A DNA stretch of 64,000 nt from Aequorivita sp. UBA3180 (GCA_002364215.1 DEXQ01000009.1:16815-80814); one strand, 5' to 3'; counted from the stretch's first letter, positions 15,494-24,236 are shown. The notes: generated by a model from the letters alone, not told the origin. A program made the numbers and translations.

Positions 15494-16027
15494 ATGAAAC
15501 AAATTTTAGGAATAGGTTCCCGGATAAACCACCCCAAATACGGAAAGGGAGTGGTAACAAATGTTACCGCAAAAATGTATTGGGTAACCTTTATTGAAAA
15601 CGGCCTTGAAACAATCTCCACAGACGAAGATTTTGAGATCATTGATGCCGCCGAGGACGAGGTTGACACCGTAAGTTTTTACGAAGTAGAAAAAAGCCTG
15701 CGTGATATTTTAAAAAAATGGAATGGATTCAGTGAAATTGTACCCATAGCCGATAAATGGAAAGGCGGGACTATGGTTTTAAAGCCAGCAGATTCAAATT
15801 TGGCTTCAAAGGAAATTCCTATCGATACTTTTTTTCACAAAATAGTGATGCTCCGCGATAGATTGCGGGTTATGGAACAAAAAATCAATTCTAGTAAAGA
15901 ATTGGCAGAACAGGATAAAATAGATTTGCAGCAATACATAACACGGTGCTATGGTAGCTTAACTACGTTTAATGTTTTGTTTAAGAATAATTCGCAACAA
16001 TTTAAAGGAGAAAGCTCTGGCAAGTAA
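15494..16027 (+). CDS. Conserved hypothetical protein with N-terminal beta-barrel-like module
   Basis: Protein of 177 residues that I do not recognise as a named family. The first 50 residues (GSRINHPKYGKGVVTNV, then YWVTFIENGLETIS) resemble the small Tudor/CarD-like barrel at the end of UvrD-type helicases, where HPxxGxGxV is typical. The middle is a helical region with ending segments LRDRLRVMEQKINSS and DKIDLQQYITRCYGSL. No signal peptide or membrane segment is seen, so it is probably cytosolic. It lies alone between two terminator-like structures. A role in binding nucleic acid or RNA polymerase is only a suggestion from the barrel similarity. Confidence 0.75.
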   Translation: MKQILGIGSRINHPKYGKGVVTNVTAKMYWVTFIENGLETISTDEDFEIIDAAEDEVDTVSFYEVEKSLRDILKKWNGFSEIVPIADKWKGGTMVLKPADSNLASKEIPIDTFFHKIVMLRDRLRVMEQKINSSKELAEQDKIDLQQYITRCYGSLTTFNVLFKNNSQQFKGESSGK

Positions 16028-16176
16028 TCTTTTTTTTATCTGTGGTTTCTATAGAAAATTCACTATCTTTTTGAGTATAAATTGAAATGTTAGTTTAACA
16101 ATATTTTTACAATTTTAAAGATTGTGTTAAAATGCCGTAATTCTCCTTAGTTTGCATTATTGGGGCAATTGTTCAT

Positions 16177-16220
16177 AAAGTGTTTGAAAATATTTTAAAA
16201 TATTTTCAAACACTTTTTTT
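16177..16220 (+). terminator. Perfect 40-bp palindrome with T-run
   Basis: AAAGTGTTTGAAAATA (16177-16192) is the exact reverse complement of 16201-16216, and the eight bases between (TTTTAAAA) are themselves palindromic. Seven T follow or overlap the right arm. It can act as a terminator for the upstream gene, which ended 150 bp earlier, or end a short RNA started at about 16161. Confidence 0.7.
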
Positions 16221-16357
16221 AAATTCACTTTTTTTGAAGTCTTCCGAAAACGTAAGAAAATCAACGCTTTGCAAAATTTTATGTTAAAAATTAAGTTGTG
16301 AGAGTGTTTTTAAAATAACTTTTTGATAAAATTTTCATAATCTACTTCCTATAAAAG

Positions 16358-16388
16358 TTGGAATTGTAAGATTTTATTGGCACTTTTG
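16358..16388 (+). promoter_or_regulatory. Promoter of susC/susD (TTG, 20 bp, CACTTTTG)
   Basis: A -33 TTG at 16358-16360 and a -7 CACTTTTG at 16381-16388, seven of eight bases of TAnnTTTG, are separated by 20 bp. The start codon follows 26 bp later. Confidence 0.5.
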
Positions 16389-16414
16389 GAGTGCTAATTC
16401 AAACAAACAAAAAA

Positions 16415-19400
16415 ATGAAAACAAAGTTTAGTGGAATTTTAACACTATTATTAGTGTTGGTTGTGCAGCTCGCTTTTGCACAGGAAAAAACAATTTCCGG
16501 AATGGTGACCGATGACACGGGTCTCCCGCTTCCAGGAGTTAACATAATTATAAAGGGTACAAGTACCGGAACGCAGTCGGACTTTGATGGTAATTATACC
16601 ATTGAGGCTGCGGTGGGACAAACGCTTGTTTATAGTTATGTAGGTTTTGAGACCCAAGAGATTGCTGTTGGGGCTTCAAATAAAATAGATGTTACAATGC
16701 AGGCTGGTTCAGTTTTGGACGAGGTGGTTGTAACTGCACTTGGTGTTTCTCGTGAAAAACAATCATTGGGTTACTCAACACAGCAAGTAGAAGGAGAAGA
16801 TATCTCTACGGTAAAGGGTAACAACTTTACAAATGCACTTTCAGGAAAAGTTTCCGGTCTTCAAATTAGAAGAAACAACAACCTTGGTGGTTCTACCAAC
16901 GTAGTTATTAGAGGTAACACCTCTTTAACTGGTGATAACCAAGCATTGTTTGTGGTTGATGGTGTGCCAATTAGTAACAGAAATACCAACGACGCTGCGC
17001 AAACTCAGGCAAGGGGTAATTACTACGATTATGGTAATGCTGCTGCGGATATTAACCCGGACGATATTGAGTCTATTAACGTGCTTAAAGGTGCGGCTGC
17101 ATCTGCACTTTACGGTTCACGTGCTGCTAACGGTGTAATTATCATTACTACCAAAAAAGGTAAAAAAGCGAAAGGCTTAGGAGTAACTATTAACTCTAAT
17201 GCTACTGTTGGTTTTGTAGATAAGAGCACATTTGCTGAGTATCAAAATCAATACGGTCCTGGTTATGGTGATTACTTCACCTTTGAAGATATTAATGGAG
17301 ACGGTATTGATGATCAAGTAGAAAACTATGTTGATGATGCATCTTACGGTCCTGCATTTGACCCTAACTTGTTTATCTATCAGTGGGATTCATTTGATCC
17401 TTCGTCGCCCAATTACTTAAAAAAATCTCCGTACGTAGCTGCTGAGAATGGGCCATTGACATTCTTCGAAACTCCTATTACATTAACCAACTCCATTTCT
17501 ATTTCAAATGGACTTGAAAATGGTTCATACCGTTTGTCGTATACTAAACTAGATCAATCTGGATTATTGCCAAATAGTACTTTAGACAGACACAACTTTA
17601 TCTTTAGCGGAACATATGATGTTTCTGAAAAATTGACAGCTAGTGGATTTGCCAACTATATTAAAACTGATGCTTTGGGTCGTAACTCTACCGGTTATAA
17701 CGACAACGTTGTAGGTAACTTTAAGCAATGGTGGGCAGTTAGTACAGATATTAAACAGCAAAGAGATATTTATTTTGCAACCCGCAGAAACGTAAGCTGG
17801 AACCCAGGTACTTCTGAGCCTGGAGCAGCCCCGATATATTGGGATAACCCATATTGGACTCGATATGAGAACTATCAAAATGACGGAAGAAGTCGTTTTA
17901 TTGGTAACTTTGAGCTAAACTATGAGTTAGCTGAATGGGTAAATGTAACAGGTAGAGTTTCTACAGATACATATAATGAAAACCAAGAAGAGCGCAGAGC
18001 AGTTGGTTCTGTAGCAACTTCATTTGGTGTAGCCCGTGGAAACGTGGATTCAGGGTATTTGAGAAGAGATATTACAGCTACTGAAACAAACTACGATTTA
18101 ATGTTCAACTTTGATGCCGATTTTTCTGAAAGCATCAGTTTTGCGGGTATCTTAGGGACAAATATTCGTAGAAATGAATTTAATTCAATAACATCTTCTA
18201 CAGCCGGTGGATTGGTAGTTCCAGGTTTATATTCATTGCAGAACAGTGCATCACCGCTTCCAAATCCAGTTGAAAGAGCTGAAAAAATTGGAGTTGATGG
18301 TGTTTATGCAAGTGCATCTTTTGGTTTTGGAAATGTTGTATTCTTGGATGGTACCATCAGAAGAGACCGTTTCTCTACATTGCCTGAGGATGAGAGTGCA
18401 TTCTACTACCCATCTGTATCTACAAGTTTTGTGTTCAGTAAATTGCTGAATGTAAATGCTATTTCTTTTGGTAAATTACGTTTGAACTATGCTGAGGTAG
18501 GTAACGGAGCTCCGTTTGATAGATTGGTTGATACTTATACGATTAATAATGATATAGGAACTTCTATTCCAAACGTATCAAATAATCCAAACCTTAAGCC
18601 TGAAACTACAAAAAGTTACGAAGCAGGTTTAGAAATGCGTTTTGCAAATAACCGTTTAGGTTTTGATGTGGCTTACTACAAGTCAAACTCTATTGACCAA
18701 ATTGTAACAGTGCCAATTTCTGCTGCTACTGGTTATACAGGAAAATTATTGAACGCTGGTGAAATTGAAAACACTGGTATTGAGGTTTCCTTAAATGCAA
18801 TGCCTGTTAAAACTGATAATTTTAGCTGGGGCTTAAATGTTAACTGGTCTCAAAATGACAACGAAGTTGTTGAGTTACCTGACGGTATTGAAACCTTACA
18901 GTTAGGTAGCTTTCAGGGAGGTGTTACAATTAATGCTGTAAAAGGTGAGCCTTATGGAGTAATCTATGGTCAAGACTATGTTTACTTAAATGGTGAAAAA
19001 GTTGTAAATCCTGATAACGGAAGATATCTTAAGACTCCAACTTCAAATAATATTCTTGGAGATACAAACCCAGATTGGTTAATGGGTATTTCGAATACCT
19101 TGACTTATAAGGATCTTTCTTTTAGTTTCCTTATTGATATACAAGAAGGTGGAAGCCTATTCTCATTAGATCAATACTATGGTCAAGCTACTGGTATTTA
19201 TGCCAATACTGCCTTTACAAACGATCTTGGTAACCCTGTTAGAAATCCTTTAGATGAAGGTGGTGGATTTATCAACCCCGGTGTAAACCCTGATGGTTCT
19301 ACAAACACAACTAGAACTGATGCAAATGGATTTAGTGCTTTTGGTTATGCCGCACTTCCTGCTGCTGAGTTTGTATACGATGCAAGCTACATAAAACTTC

Positions 19401-19624
19401 GTCAGGTTTCACTTACTTATAATTTACCTTCAAAGTTCCTTGATAATACTTTTATGACTGGTTTGTCTTTCAGTGTTACTGGATCTAACTTGTGGATTAT
19501 TGATAAGAATTTACCTTACGCAGATCCAGAAGCAGGTTTGAGTTCTGGTAACCTTCAAGGATATGTTACAGGTTCATTGCCAACTACCCAGGATTATGGG
19601 TTTAACATTAAAGCACAATTTTAA
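16415..19624 (+). CDS. SusC/RagA family TonB-linked outer membrane protein
   Basis: Large TonB-dependent importer of 1069 residues that forms the barrel under the SusD lid. It has a signal peptide (to about FAQEK), a carboxypeptidase-like domain with ISGMVTDDTGLPLPGVNI, and the family-defining DEVVVTALG segment. The plug has LKGAAASALYGSRAANGVI, and the barrel ends in GFNIKAQF. I used the ATG at 16415; an in-frame GTG 24 bp earlier would remove the usual leader. Codon use favours GGT, GCT and AAC more than the neighbouring copper genes, which suggests high expression. No glycosidase, peptidase or regulator lies beside the pair, so the substrate (glycan or peptide) cannot be told. Confidence 0.95.
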   Translation: MKTKFSGILTLLLVLVVQLAFAQEKTISGMVTDDTGLPLPGVNIIIKGTSTGTQSDFDGNYTIEAAVGQTLVYSYVGFETQEIAVGASNKIDVTMQAGSVLDEVVVTALGVSREKQSLGYSTQQVEGEDISTVKGNNFTNALSGKVSGLQIRRNNNLGGSTNVVIRGNTSLTGDNQALFVVDGVPISNRNTNDAAQTQARGNYYDYGNAAADINPDDIESINVLKGAAASALYGSRAANGVIIITTKKGKKAKGLGVTINSNATVGFVDKSTFAEYQNQYGPGYGDYFTFEDINGDGIDDQVENYVDDASYGPAFDPNLFIYQWDSFDPSSPNYLKKSPYVAAENGPLTFFETPITLTNSISISNGLENGSYRLSYTKLDQSGLLPNSTLDRHNFIFSGTYDVSEKLTASGFANYIKTDALGRNSTGYNDNVVGNFKQWWAVSTDIKQQRDIYFATRRNVSWNPGTSEPGAAPIYWDNPYWTRYENYQNDGRSRFIGNFELNYELAEWVNVTGRVSTDTYNENQEERRAVGSVATSFGVARGNVDSGYLRRDITATETNYDLMFNFDADFSESISFAGILGTNIRRNEFNSITSSTAGGLVVPGLYSLQNSASPLPNPVERAEKIGVDGVYASASFGFGNVVFLDGTIRRDRFSTLPEDESAFYYPSVSTSFVFSKLLNVNAISFGKLRLNYAEVGNGAPFDRLVDTYTINNDIGTSIPNVSNNPNLKPETTKSYEAGLEMRFANNRLGFDVAYYKSNSIDQIVTVPISAATGYTGKLLNAGEIENTGIEVSLNAMPVKTDNFSWGLNVNWSQNDNEVVELPDGIETLQLGSFQGGVTINAVKGEPYGVIYGQDYVYLNGEKVVNPDNGRYLKTPTSNNILGDTNPDWLMGISNTLTYKDLSFSFLIDIQEGGSLFSLDQYYGQATGIYANTAFTNDLGNPVRNPLDEGGGFINPGVNPDGSTNTTRTDANGFSAFGYAALPAAEFVYDASYIKLRQVSLTYNLPSKFLDNTFMTGLSFSVTGSNLWIIDKNLPYADPEAGLSSGNLQGYVTGSLPTTQDYGFNIKAQF

Positions 19625-19635
19625 TACATAGAAAA

Positions 19636-21093
19636 ATGAAGAAACTGATTTTAATTTTAACTGCGGCAGTATTTGCCGTGTCGTGTTCAGATAACCTTGA
19701 GGACCTGAACCAAAATATAAAAGATCCTACTACGGTTAGTGGTGAGAGTTTGTTCGCATCTGCCCAAAAGCAACTTGCGGATCAAATTGTTACTCCTAAC
19801 GTAAACCTAAACAACTTACGTTTATGGACGCAACAATTGCAGGAGACTACTTATACTGATGAGAGTCAATACGATCAAATAACTCGTGCTATTCCTGATA
19901 ACCATTGGAGAGAGCTTTATAGAGATGTTTTAAAAGATCTTAAGGAATCTGCAAGAGTTATTACAGAAACAGATAATGATCTTACCAATAATCTTAAGCC
20001 TAACAAATTGGCTATTATTGAGGTATTAAATGTTTACGCATTTAGTAATTTGGTAGAAACTTATGGAGATATTCCTTATTCTGAAGCATTGGATATTGAC
20101 AACCTTCTGCCTGTATATGACGATGGTTTAACTGTCTACAAAGACTTGATTTCTCGTTTGAATGCTGCTATCGGAAGTATGAATACTTCTGTAGGTAGCT
20201 TTGATGGGTCAACCGACCTTATATATGGTGGTGATGTTGCACAATGGAAGAAGTTTGCTAACTCTTTGAAATTAAGAATGGGTATTATGCTTTCAGATGT
20301 AGATGCTGGTTTGTCAAAGTCTACGGTTGAATCTGCTTTTTCTAGCGGTGTATTTACAAGCAATGCAGACAATGGTAGTTACCAATATTCTGCTGCTGCT
20401 CCAAACAATAACCCTATGAACGACAACTTAGTCCTTAGTGGACGTAACGATTATGTTGCTGCTGTGACTATAATTGATATAATGAATAACTTAGAAGACC
20501 CAAGAAGACCATCATATTTCACCGATGTTGACGGCGAGTATATTGGAGGACAAATTGGTGAAATTTCTGCTTACCCAGATTATTCCCACGTAGCAGATGC
20601 TTTAGTAGATCCTACAGCTCCTGGAGTTTTACTTTCTTACGTAGAAGTTAGATTCTTATTGGCTGAAGCTGCTGCAAGAGGTTATTCTGTTGGTGGAGAC
20701 GCTGCTACTCATTATGCTGCTGCTATTACAGCTTCTTTTGATTATTGGGGAGCTCCTGATGTAGCTTCATATTTGGCAAAACCAGAAGTGGATTACGCTA
20801 GTGCGCTTGCCACTAGTACTTCTACTCCTGCTTGGAAACAAGTGGTTGGTGTACAAGCATATTTAGGACTTTACAATAGAACTTTTGCTAGTTATCTATC
20901 TGTTCGCCGTTTGGATTATCCAATCTTAACCGAACCAACTGATGCTCAGTCAGGGTTCCCAACTCGTTATACATATCCAGTAGTAGAGCAAACTCTTAAT
21001 GGTGCAAACTATGAAGCTGCTGCTTCTGCAATTGGTGGTGATGCTCCAGAGACTCAACTTTTCTGGGATAAGTTTTATACTTTTGACTTTTAA
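19636..21093 (+). CDS. SusD/RagB family nutrient-binding lipoprotein
   Basis: Surface lipoprotein of 485 residues that caps the SusC barrel. The lipobox is FAVSCSDN (Cys17). The helical repeat part contains IIEVLNVYAFSNLVETYGDIPYSEAL (split across TPR-like helices) and RFLLAEAAARG, both typical of the SusD-like_2 group. It starts 11 bp after susC and ends at a strong terminator. Ala- and Ser-rich C-terminal half, with LSVRRLDYP, which is common in this group. The group is often linked to peptides or unknown substrates rather than a defined glycan. Confidence 0.94.
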   Translation: MKKLILILTAAVFAVSCSDNLEDLNQNIKDPTTVSGESLFASAQKQLADQIVTPNVNLNNLRLWTQQLQETTYTDESQYDQITRAIPDNHWRELYRDVLKDLKESARVITETDNDLTNNLKPNKLAIIEVLNVYAFSNLVETYGDIPYSEALDIDNLLPVYDDGLTVYKDLISRLNAAIGSMNTSVGSFDGSTDLIYGGDVAQWKKFANSLKLRMGIMLSDVDAGLSKSTVESAFSSGVFTSNADNGSYQYSAAAPNNNPMNDNLVLSGRNDYVAAVTIIDIMNNLEDPRRPSYFTDVDGEYIGGQIGEISAYPDYSHVADALVDPTAPGVLLSYVEVRFLLAEAAARGYSVGGDAATHYAAAITASFDYWGAPDVASYLAKPEVDYASALATSTSTPAWKQVVGVQAYLGLYNRTFASYLSVRRLDYPILTEPTDAQSGFPTRYTYPVVEQTLNGANYEAAASAIGGDAPETQLFWDKFYTFDF

Positions 21094-21124
21094 TAAATAG
21101 TGTATTACACACTCTATTCAATAG

Positions 21125-21155
21125 AAATCCCCGGCTCATGCCGGGGATTTTTTTA
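21125..21155 (+). terminator. Rho-independent terminator after susD
   Basis: AAATCCCCGGC (21125-21135), loop TCAT, GCCGGGGATTT (21140-21150), then T. Eleven perfect pairs; a very strong terminator, consistent with a highly expressed operon. Confidence 0.92.
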
Positions 21156-21231
21156 TATCTATTTTTAAAGAAATATTGATGCCTGAAAAGCGTTATATTT
21201 ATGATAATCCCTAAATGCTACCATTTATACT

Positions 21232-22068
21232 ATGTCATTATTTTTTCTATCTGAAGCCTATGCTCCTTGGCTCGCGCCCTATGCATATGCAGTTGTATTA
21301 CTTGGGTTTGCATTTTTTCTTTTCAGGGTTTTTGAAAATTGGTATGCAGCAAATTTTGACAAACCACTCTACAGGCATTATTTTGTTTATAAAAAACTCT
21401 CCGATTCAAAATTAAAAATACTGGAAAAGGATTTCATCTTTTACAATAAACTTTCTGAAAAACATAAAAAACAATTTCAACACAGAGTAGCCCAATTTAT
21501 TTCTGAAAAAAAATATGTGGGAAGGGATGATTTGGTCATTACCGACCATATGAAAGTGCTGGTGGCGGCAATTGGCTGTATGCTTAGTTTCGGTAGAAAA
21601 AATTATAGTTATTCCCTAATAGATTTCATACTTATCTATCCCGCTGAGTTTTTTAGCACGGTCAACAAAAACTACCATAAAGGAGAATTTAATCCTAGAG
21701 AAAAGGCATTGGTACTATCATGGAAAGATTTTGAGGAAGGATTTGCTATAAGTAATGATAATTTAAATGTGGGAATTCATGAATTTATGCACGCAATGCA
21801 ACTAGAGGCCAAAAAAAACCGAGACTTGGATTCAATTCGTTTCGCAAAACAATTTCAAAATATTCTAAGGCAATTAACTAAGCCTGAGGTAAAAGATCAA
21901 TTAGACAGAACAGAGTATTTTCGTGCTTACGCATTTACCAATCAGTATGAATTTATGGCTGTCTTGGCTGAATATTTTTTTGAATCTCCACAAGACTTCA
22001 AGCGTATTTTTCCTAAAATATACTTCCACACAAAAAAAATGCTGAATTTTAATTTTGCAGATTATTGA
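21232..22068 (+). CDS. Zinc-dependent peptidase, MtfA-like (M90 family)
   Basis: Protein of 278 residues with one N-terminal membrane helix (about 12-32) and a zinc peptidase domain of the MtfA/M90 type. The metal motif is GIHEFMHAMQLE with His183, Glu184 and His187. A later FRAYAFTNQYEFMAVLAEYFFE segment supplies the third ligand region. In E. coli MtfA degrades or binds the glucose repressor Mlc; here only a membrane-anchored cytosolic peptidase can be claimed. The stop codon overlaps the convergent ypdA end by seven bases. Confidence 0.86.
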   Translation: MSLFFLSEAYAPWLAPYAYAVVLLGFAFFLFRVFENWYAANFDKPLYRHYFVYKKLSDSKLKILEKDFIFYNKLSEKHKKQFQHRVAQFISEKKYVGRDDLVITDHMKVLVAAIGCMLSFGRKNYSYSLIDFILIYPAEFFSTVNKNYHKGEFNPREKALVLSWKDFEEGFAISNDNLNVGIHEFMHAMQLEAKKNRDLDSIRFAKQFQNILRQLTKPEVKDQLDRTEYFRAYAFTNQYEFMAVLAEYFFESPQDFKRIFPKIYFHTKKMLNFNFADY

Positions 22069-23042
22069 TTTTTGTTTGAAATGTGTTCCAAAATTATTTT
22101 TGCGTGTATTCTGGAATTCTCAATAAACCATTTATGGGTTTCCATTCCGCCGCAAATTACTCCGGCCAGATAAAGTCCTTTTATATTACTTTCCATTGTT
22201 TCGGAATTATAAGTTGGATAGCAGTTTCCATCATCACTAAGCTTAATTCCCAATTGTTTTAAAAAAGCAAAATTTGGTTTATAGCCTGTTAGCGCCACCA
22301 CAAAGTCGTTCTTAATTCTAATGGGTCCTTTGGAAGACTTTATTAAAACTTCCGATTTTGTGATTTTTTCAATTTCAGAATTAAAATATGCTTTTATACT
22401 ACCCTCCTTAATTCGGTTTTCAATATCGGGTTTTACCCAATATTTTACACGTTCACCTATTTCAGAACCTCTGACTACCATTGTTACTTCGCCGCCCTTT
22501 CGCCATATTTCCAAAGCCGCATCAACAGCAGAGTTGCTTGCCCCAACCACCACTATTTTTTGCATTACAAAAGGATGTGCTTCTTTGTAGTAATGCATCA
22601 CTTTTGGCAATTCTTCTCCAGGGACATTCAGCATTTTTGGAATGTCATAAAAACCAGTGCTAACGATAATGTTTTTAGCGATATATGTGCTTTTGTCAGA
22701 AATAATTTTGAAGTATTCACTTTCTTTTTTGGCAGTAATAATCTCTTCGTATAGGTTTATGTGAAGATTATTTGAAGTGGCAACTCTTCGGTAATATTCC
22801 AGAGCCTCATTTCTGTTAGGCTTGGGATTGTTGCTTATAAAAGGGATGTTGTCAATCTCTAATTTTTCCGAAGTGGAAAAAAAGGTCATATTCAAAGGAT
22901 AATTGTAAATTGAGTTGGTGAGCGCTCCTTTCTCTACCACAACATAATCCAAGCTCATTTTTTTGCATTCAAGGGCACAGGCTATGCCTATGGGTCCCGC
23001 GCCAATTATTAGAACGTCTTTCGTTTTTTTGTCAATAGACAT
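22062..23042 (-). CDS. ypdA: YpdA family putative bacillithiol disulfide reductase
   Basis: FAD/NADPH-dependent oxidoreductase of 326 residues, thioredoxin-reductase-like but lacking the CxxC pair, as in YpdA, which recycles oxidised bacillithiol. Visible parts are IIGAGPIGIACALE (FAD site, about 13-26), NIIVSTGFYDIP, VVGASNSAVDAALEIW (NADPH site) and GLYLAGVICGGMETHKWFIENSR near the C terminus, a typical YpdA ending. It follows rpe by nine bases and is the last gene of the BLUF-rpe-ypdA run. Bacillithiol synthesis genes are not in the window. Confidence 0.9.
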   Translation of the reverse strand: MSIDKKTKDVLIIGAGPIGIACALECKKMSLDYVVVEKGALTNSIYNYPLNMTFFSTSEKLEIDNIPFISNNPKPNRNEALEYYRRVATSNNLHINLYEEIITAKKESEYFKIISDKSTYIAKNIIVSTGFYDIPKMLNVPGEELPKVMHYYKEAHPFVMQKIVVVGASNSAVDAALEIWRKGGEVTMVVRGSEIGERVKYWVKPDIENRIKEGSIKAYFNSEIEKITKSEVLIKSSKGPIRIKNDFVVALTGYKPNFAFLKQLGIKLSDDGNCYPTYNSETMESNIKGLYLAGVICGGMETHKWFIENSRIHAKIILEHISNKNQ

Positions 23043-23051
23043 TCAAAAAAA

Positions 23052-23711
23052 TTATTTTAAGATTTCCTTTAAGTCAGAAATGGTTTGCGATGGATTGCTT
23101 GCGCCAAAAACATAACTGCCCGCCACCAAAACGTCGGCACCTGCATCAACCAACTGCTTAGCGTTCTTATTTGTTACGCCCCCGTCTATTTCAATTTTGG
23201 TTGAAGCACCATTGGCCTCAATAATTTGCCGAAGTTGTTTTACTTTTTTATAGGTGTTTTCAATGAAGCTTTGTCCACCAAAGCCTGGATTTACACTCAT
23301 CATGCAAACCAAGTCAATGTCGTTGATGGTATCTTCAAGCAATGCAACATTTGTATGTGGATTAATGGCAACCCCGGCCTTCATTCCCTCAGCTTTTATT
23401 GCCTGCAGCGAACGGTGAAGATGTGTACATGCTTCAAAATGTATGGTGAGAATGCTTGTGCCAAGGTCTGCAAAATCTTTTATGTAACGATCGGGATCAA
23501 TAATCATTAAGTGAACGTCCAGTGGTTTCTTGGCGTGTGCTGCAATACTTTTTATAACTGGCATTCCGAAAGAAATATTCGGTACAAAAACACCGTCCAT
23601 TACGTCCAGATGAAACCAGTCTGCTTCGCTGTTGTTAACCATTTCAATATCGCGCTGAAGGTTCGCAAAATCTGCTGCAAGTATGGATGGGGCTATGATT
23701 GTATTTTTCAT
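23052..23711 (-). CDS. rpe: Ribulose-phosphate 3-epimerase
   Basis: Interconverts ribulose 5-phosphate and xylulose 5-phosphate in the pentose phosphate pathway. The 219-residue TIM barrel shows APSILAADFANL, the metal-site HLDVMDGVFVPN, DVHLMI, SVNPGFGGQSFI and EIDGGVTNKNA, all diagnostic. It lies five bases after the BLUF gene and nine before ypdA, so the three are almost certainly cotranscribed. Its product feeds NADPH-linked sugar metabolism, which could supply reducing power to YpdA. Confidence 0.97.
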   Translation of the reverse strand: MKNTIIAPSILAADFANLQRDIEMVNNSEADWFHLDVMDGVFVPNISFGMPVIKSIAAHAKKPLDVHLMIIDPDRYIKDFADLGTSILTIHFEACTHLHRSLQAIKAEGMKAGVAINPHTNVALLEDTINDIDLVCMMSVNPGFGGQSFIENTYKKVKQLRQIIEANGASTKIEIDGGVTNKNAKQLVDAGADVLVAGSYVFGASNPSQTISDLKEILK

Positions 23712-23716
23712 ATAAC

Positions 23717-24115
23717 TTATAGTAAGAAAGGTTCGATAAGTGATTTTATGTTTTTTGGATATTTGTTTTCAAAGTCATAATTAGAAAGATAAGTATTCAA
23801 TCTTTCAATATCTGCTTTGGTTTTTAATATGCTGAAGTTTGCTTCGTAATTCTGAAAAATTCGGTTTTCAATTCTTTGGTCAAAAATCATTAAAATGTCT
23901 GCGTGTCTTTTATCTTTCCGAATTTTTGAAAACAATTCTTTCACGGTTTTTTTACTACCCTCCAATACTTGAAGAAAAAAATTATTGTTGTAAAGAAGGG
24001 CGCCAGTTATATTCAACGATGGGTTCATTTCTATTATAAATTCAAACAATTTTTCTAACTCTGGATTTTTCAGGGTTTCGGCTTGCTTGCTTAAATAACA
24101 TATTGTATGCTCCAT
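23717..24115 (-). CDS. BLUF domain blue-light sensor protein
   Basis: Stand-alone BLUF flavin photoreceptor of 132 residues. The flavin-contact residues align: Tyr7 in ICYLSK, Asn31 in EMNPSLNITG and Gln49 in FFLQVLEG, with the Tyr-Asn-Gln spacing (24 and 18) of PixD. The later strand reads YEANFSIL where PixD has FEVWSM, so the usual Trp/Met pair appears replaced by Phe/Ile. I chose the ATG at 24113-24115; an in-frame ATG 54 bp upstream would translate through the rpoD terminator hairpin. There is no output domain, so it must act through a partner. It heads a run with rpe and ypdA. Confidence 0.87.
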   Translation of the reverse strand: MEHTICYLSKQAETLKNPELEKLFEFIIEMNPSLNITGALLYNNNFFLQVLEGSKKTVKELFSKIRKDKRHADILMIFDQRIENRIFQNYEANFSILKTKADIERLNTYLSNYDFENKYPKNIKSLIEPFLL

Positions 24116-24131
24116 GCTGCTGTAAAGATAG

Positions 24132-24160
24132 AAAAAACCTCCGGTAATCAGCCGGAGGTC
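24132..24160 (-). terminator. Rho-independent terminator after rpoD
   Basis: On the minus strand ACCTCCGG and CCGGAGGT pair around a seven-base loop and are followed by six T. It lies within the longer open frame upstream of the BLUF gene and so argues for the shorter BLUF start. Confidence 0.88.
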
Positions 24161-24183
24161 ATTCATCAATCAAAAAACGAACA

Positions 24184-24219
24184 GTATTTTCTCAGTAAAA
24201 CTGAGAAACTGATACTGTA
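24184..24219 (-). other. Extra stem-loop in the 3' region of rpoD
   Basis: CAGTAT and ATACTG flank an inner TCTCAGT / ACTGAGA pairing with a short A loop, giving a second long hairpin between the rpoD stop and its terminator. There is no T-run, so it is not itself a terminator; it may protect the mRNA 3' end. Confidence 0.55.
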
Positions 24220-24236
24220 AGTTATCTTTATGGGAG

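Larger units (their letters stand above)
16028..16414 (+). other. Intergenic region before susC
   Basis: This 387-bp A/T-rich gap holds three things: a near-consensus promoter at 16122-16154 (TTG, 22 bp, TTAGTTTG), the perfect palindrome at 16177-16216, and a second promoter at 16358-16388 just before susC. I see no open frame of interest in it. Confidence 0.6.

Noticed and set aside
24116..24169. Extended N terminus for the BLUF protein
   Set aside because: The extra codons cover the rpoD terminator, and BLUF domains begin within a few residues of the flavin Tyr.
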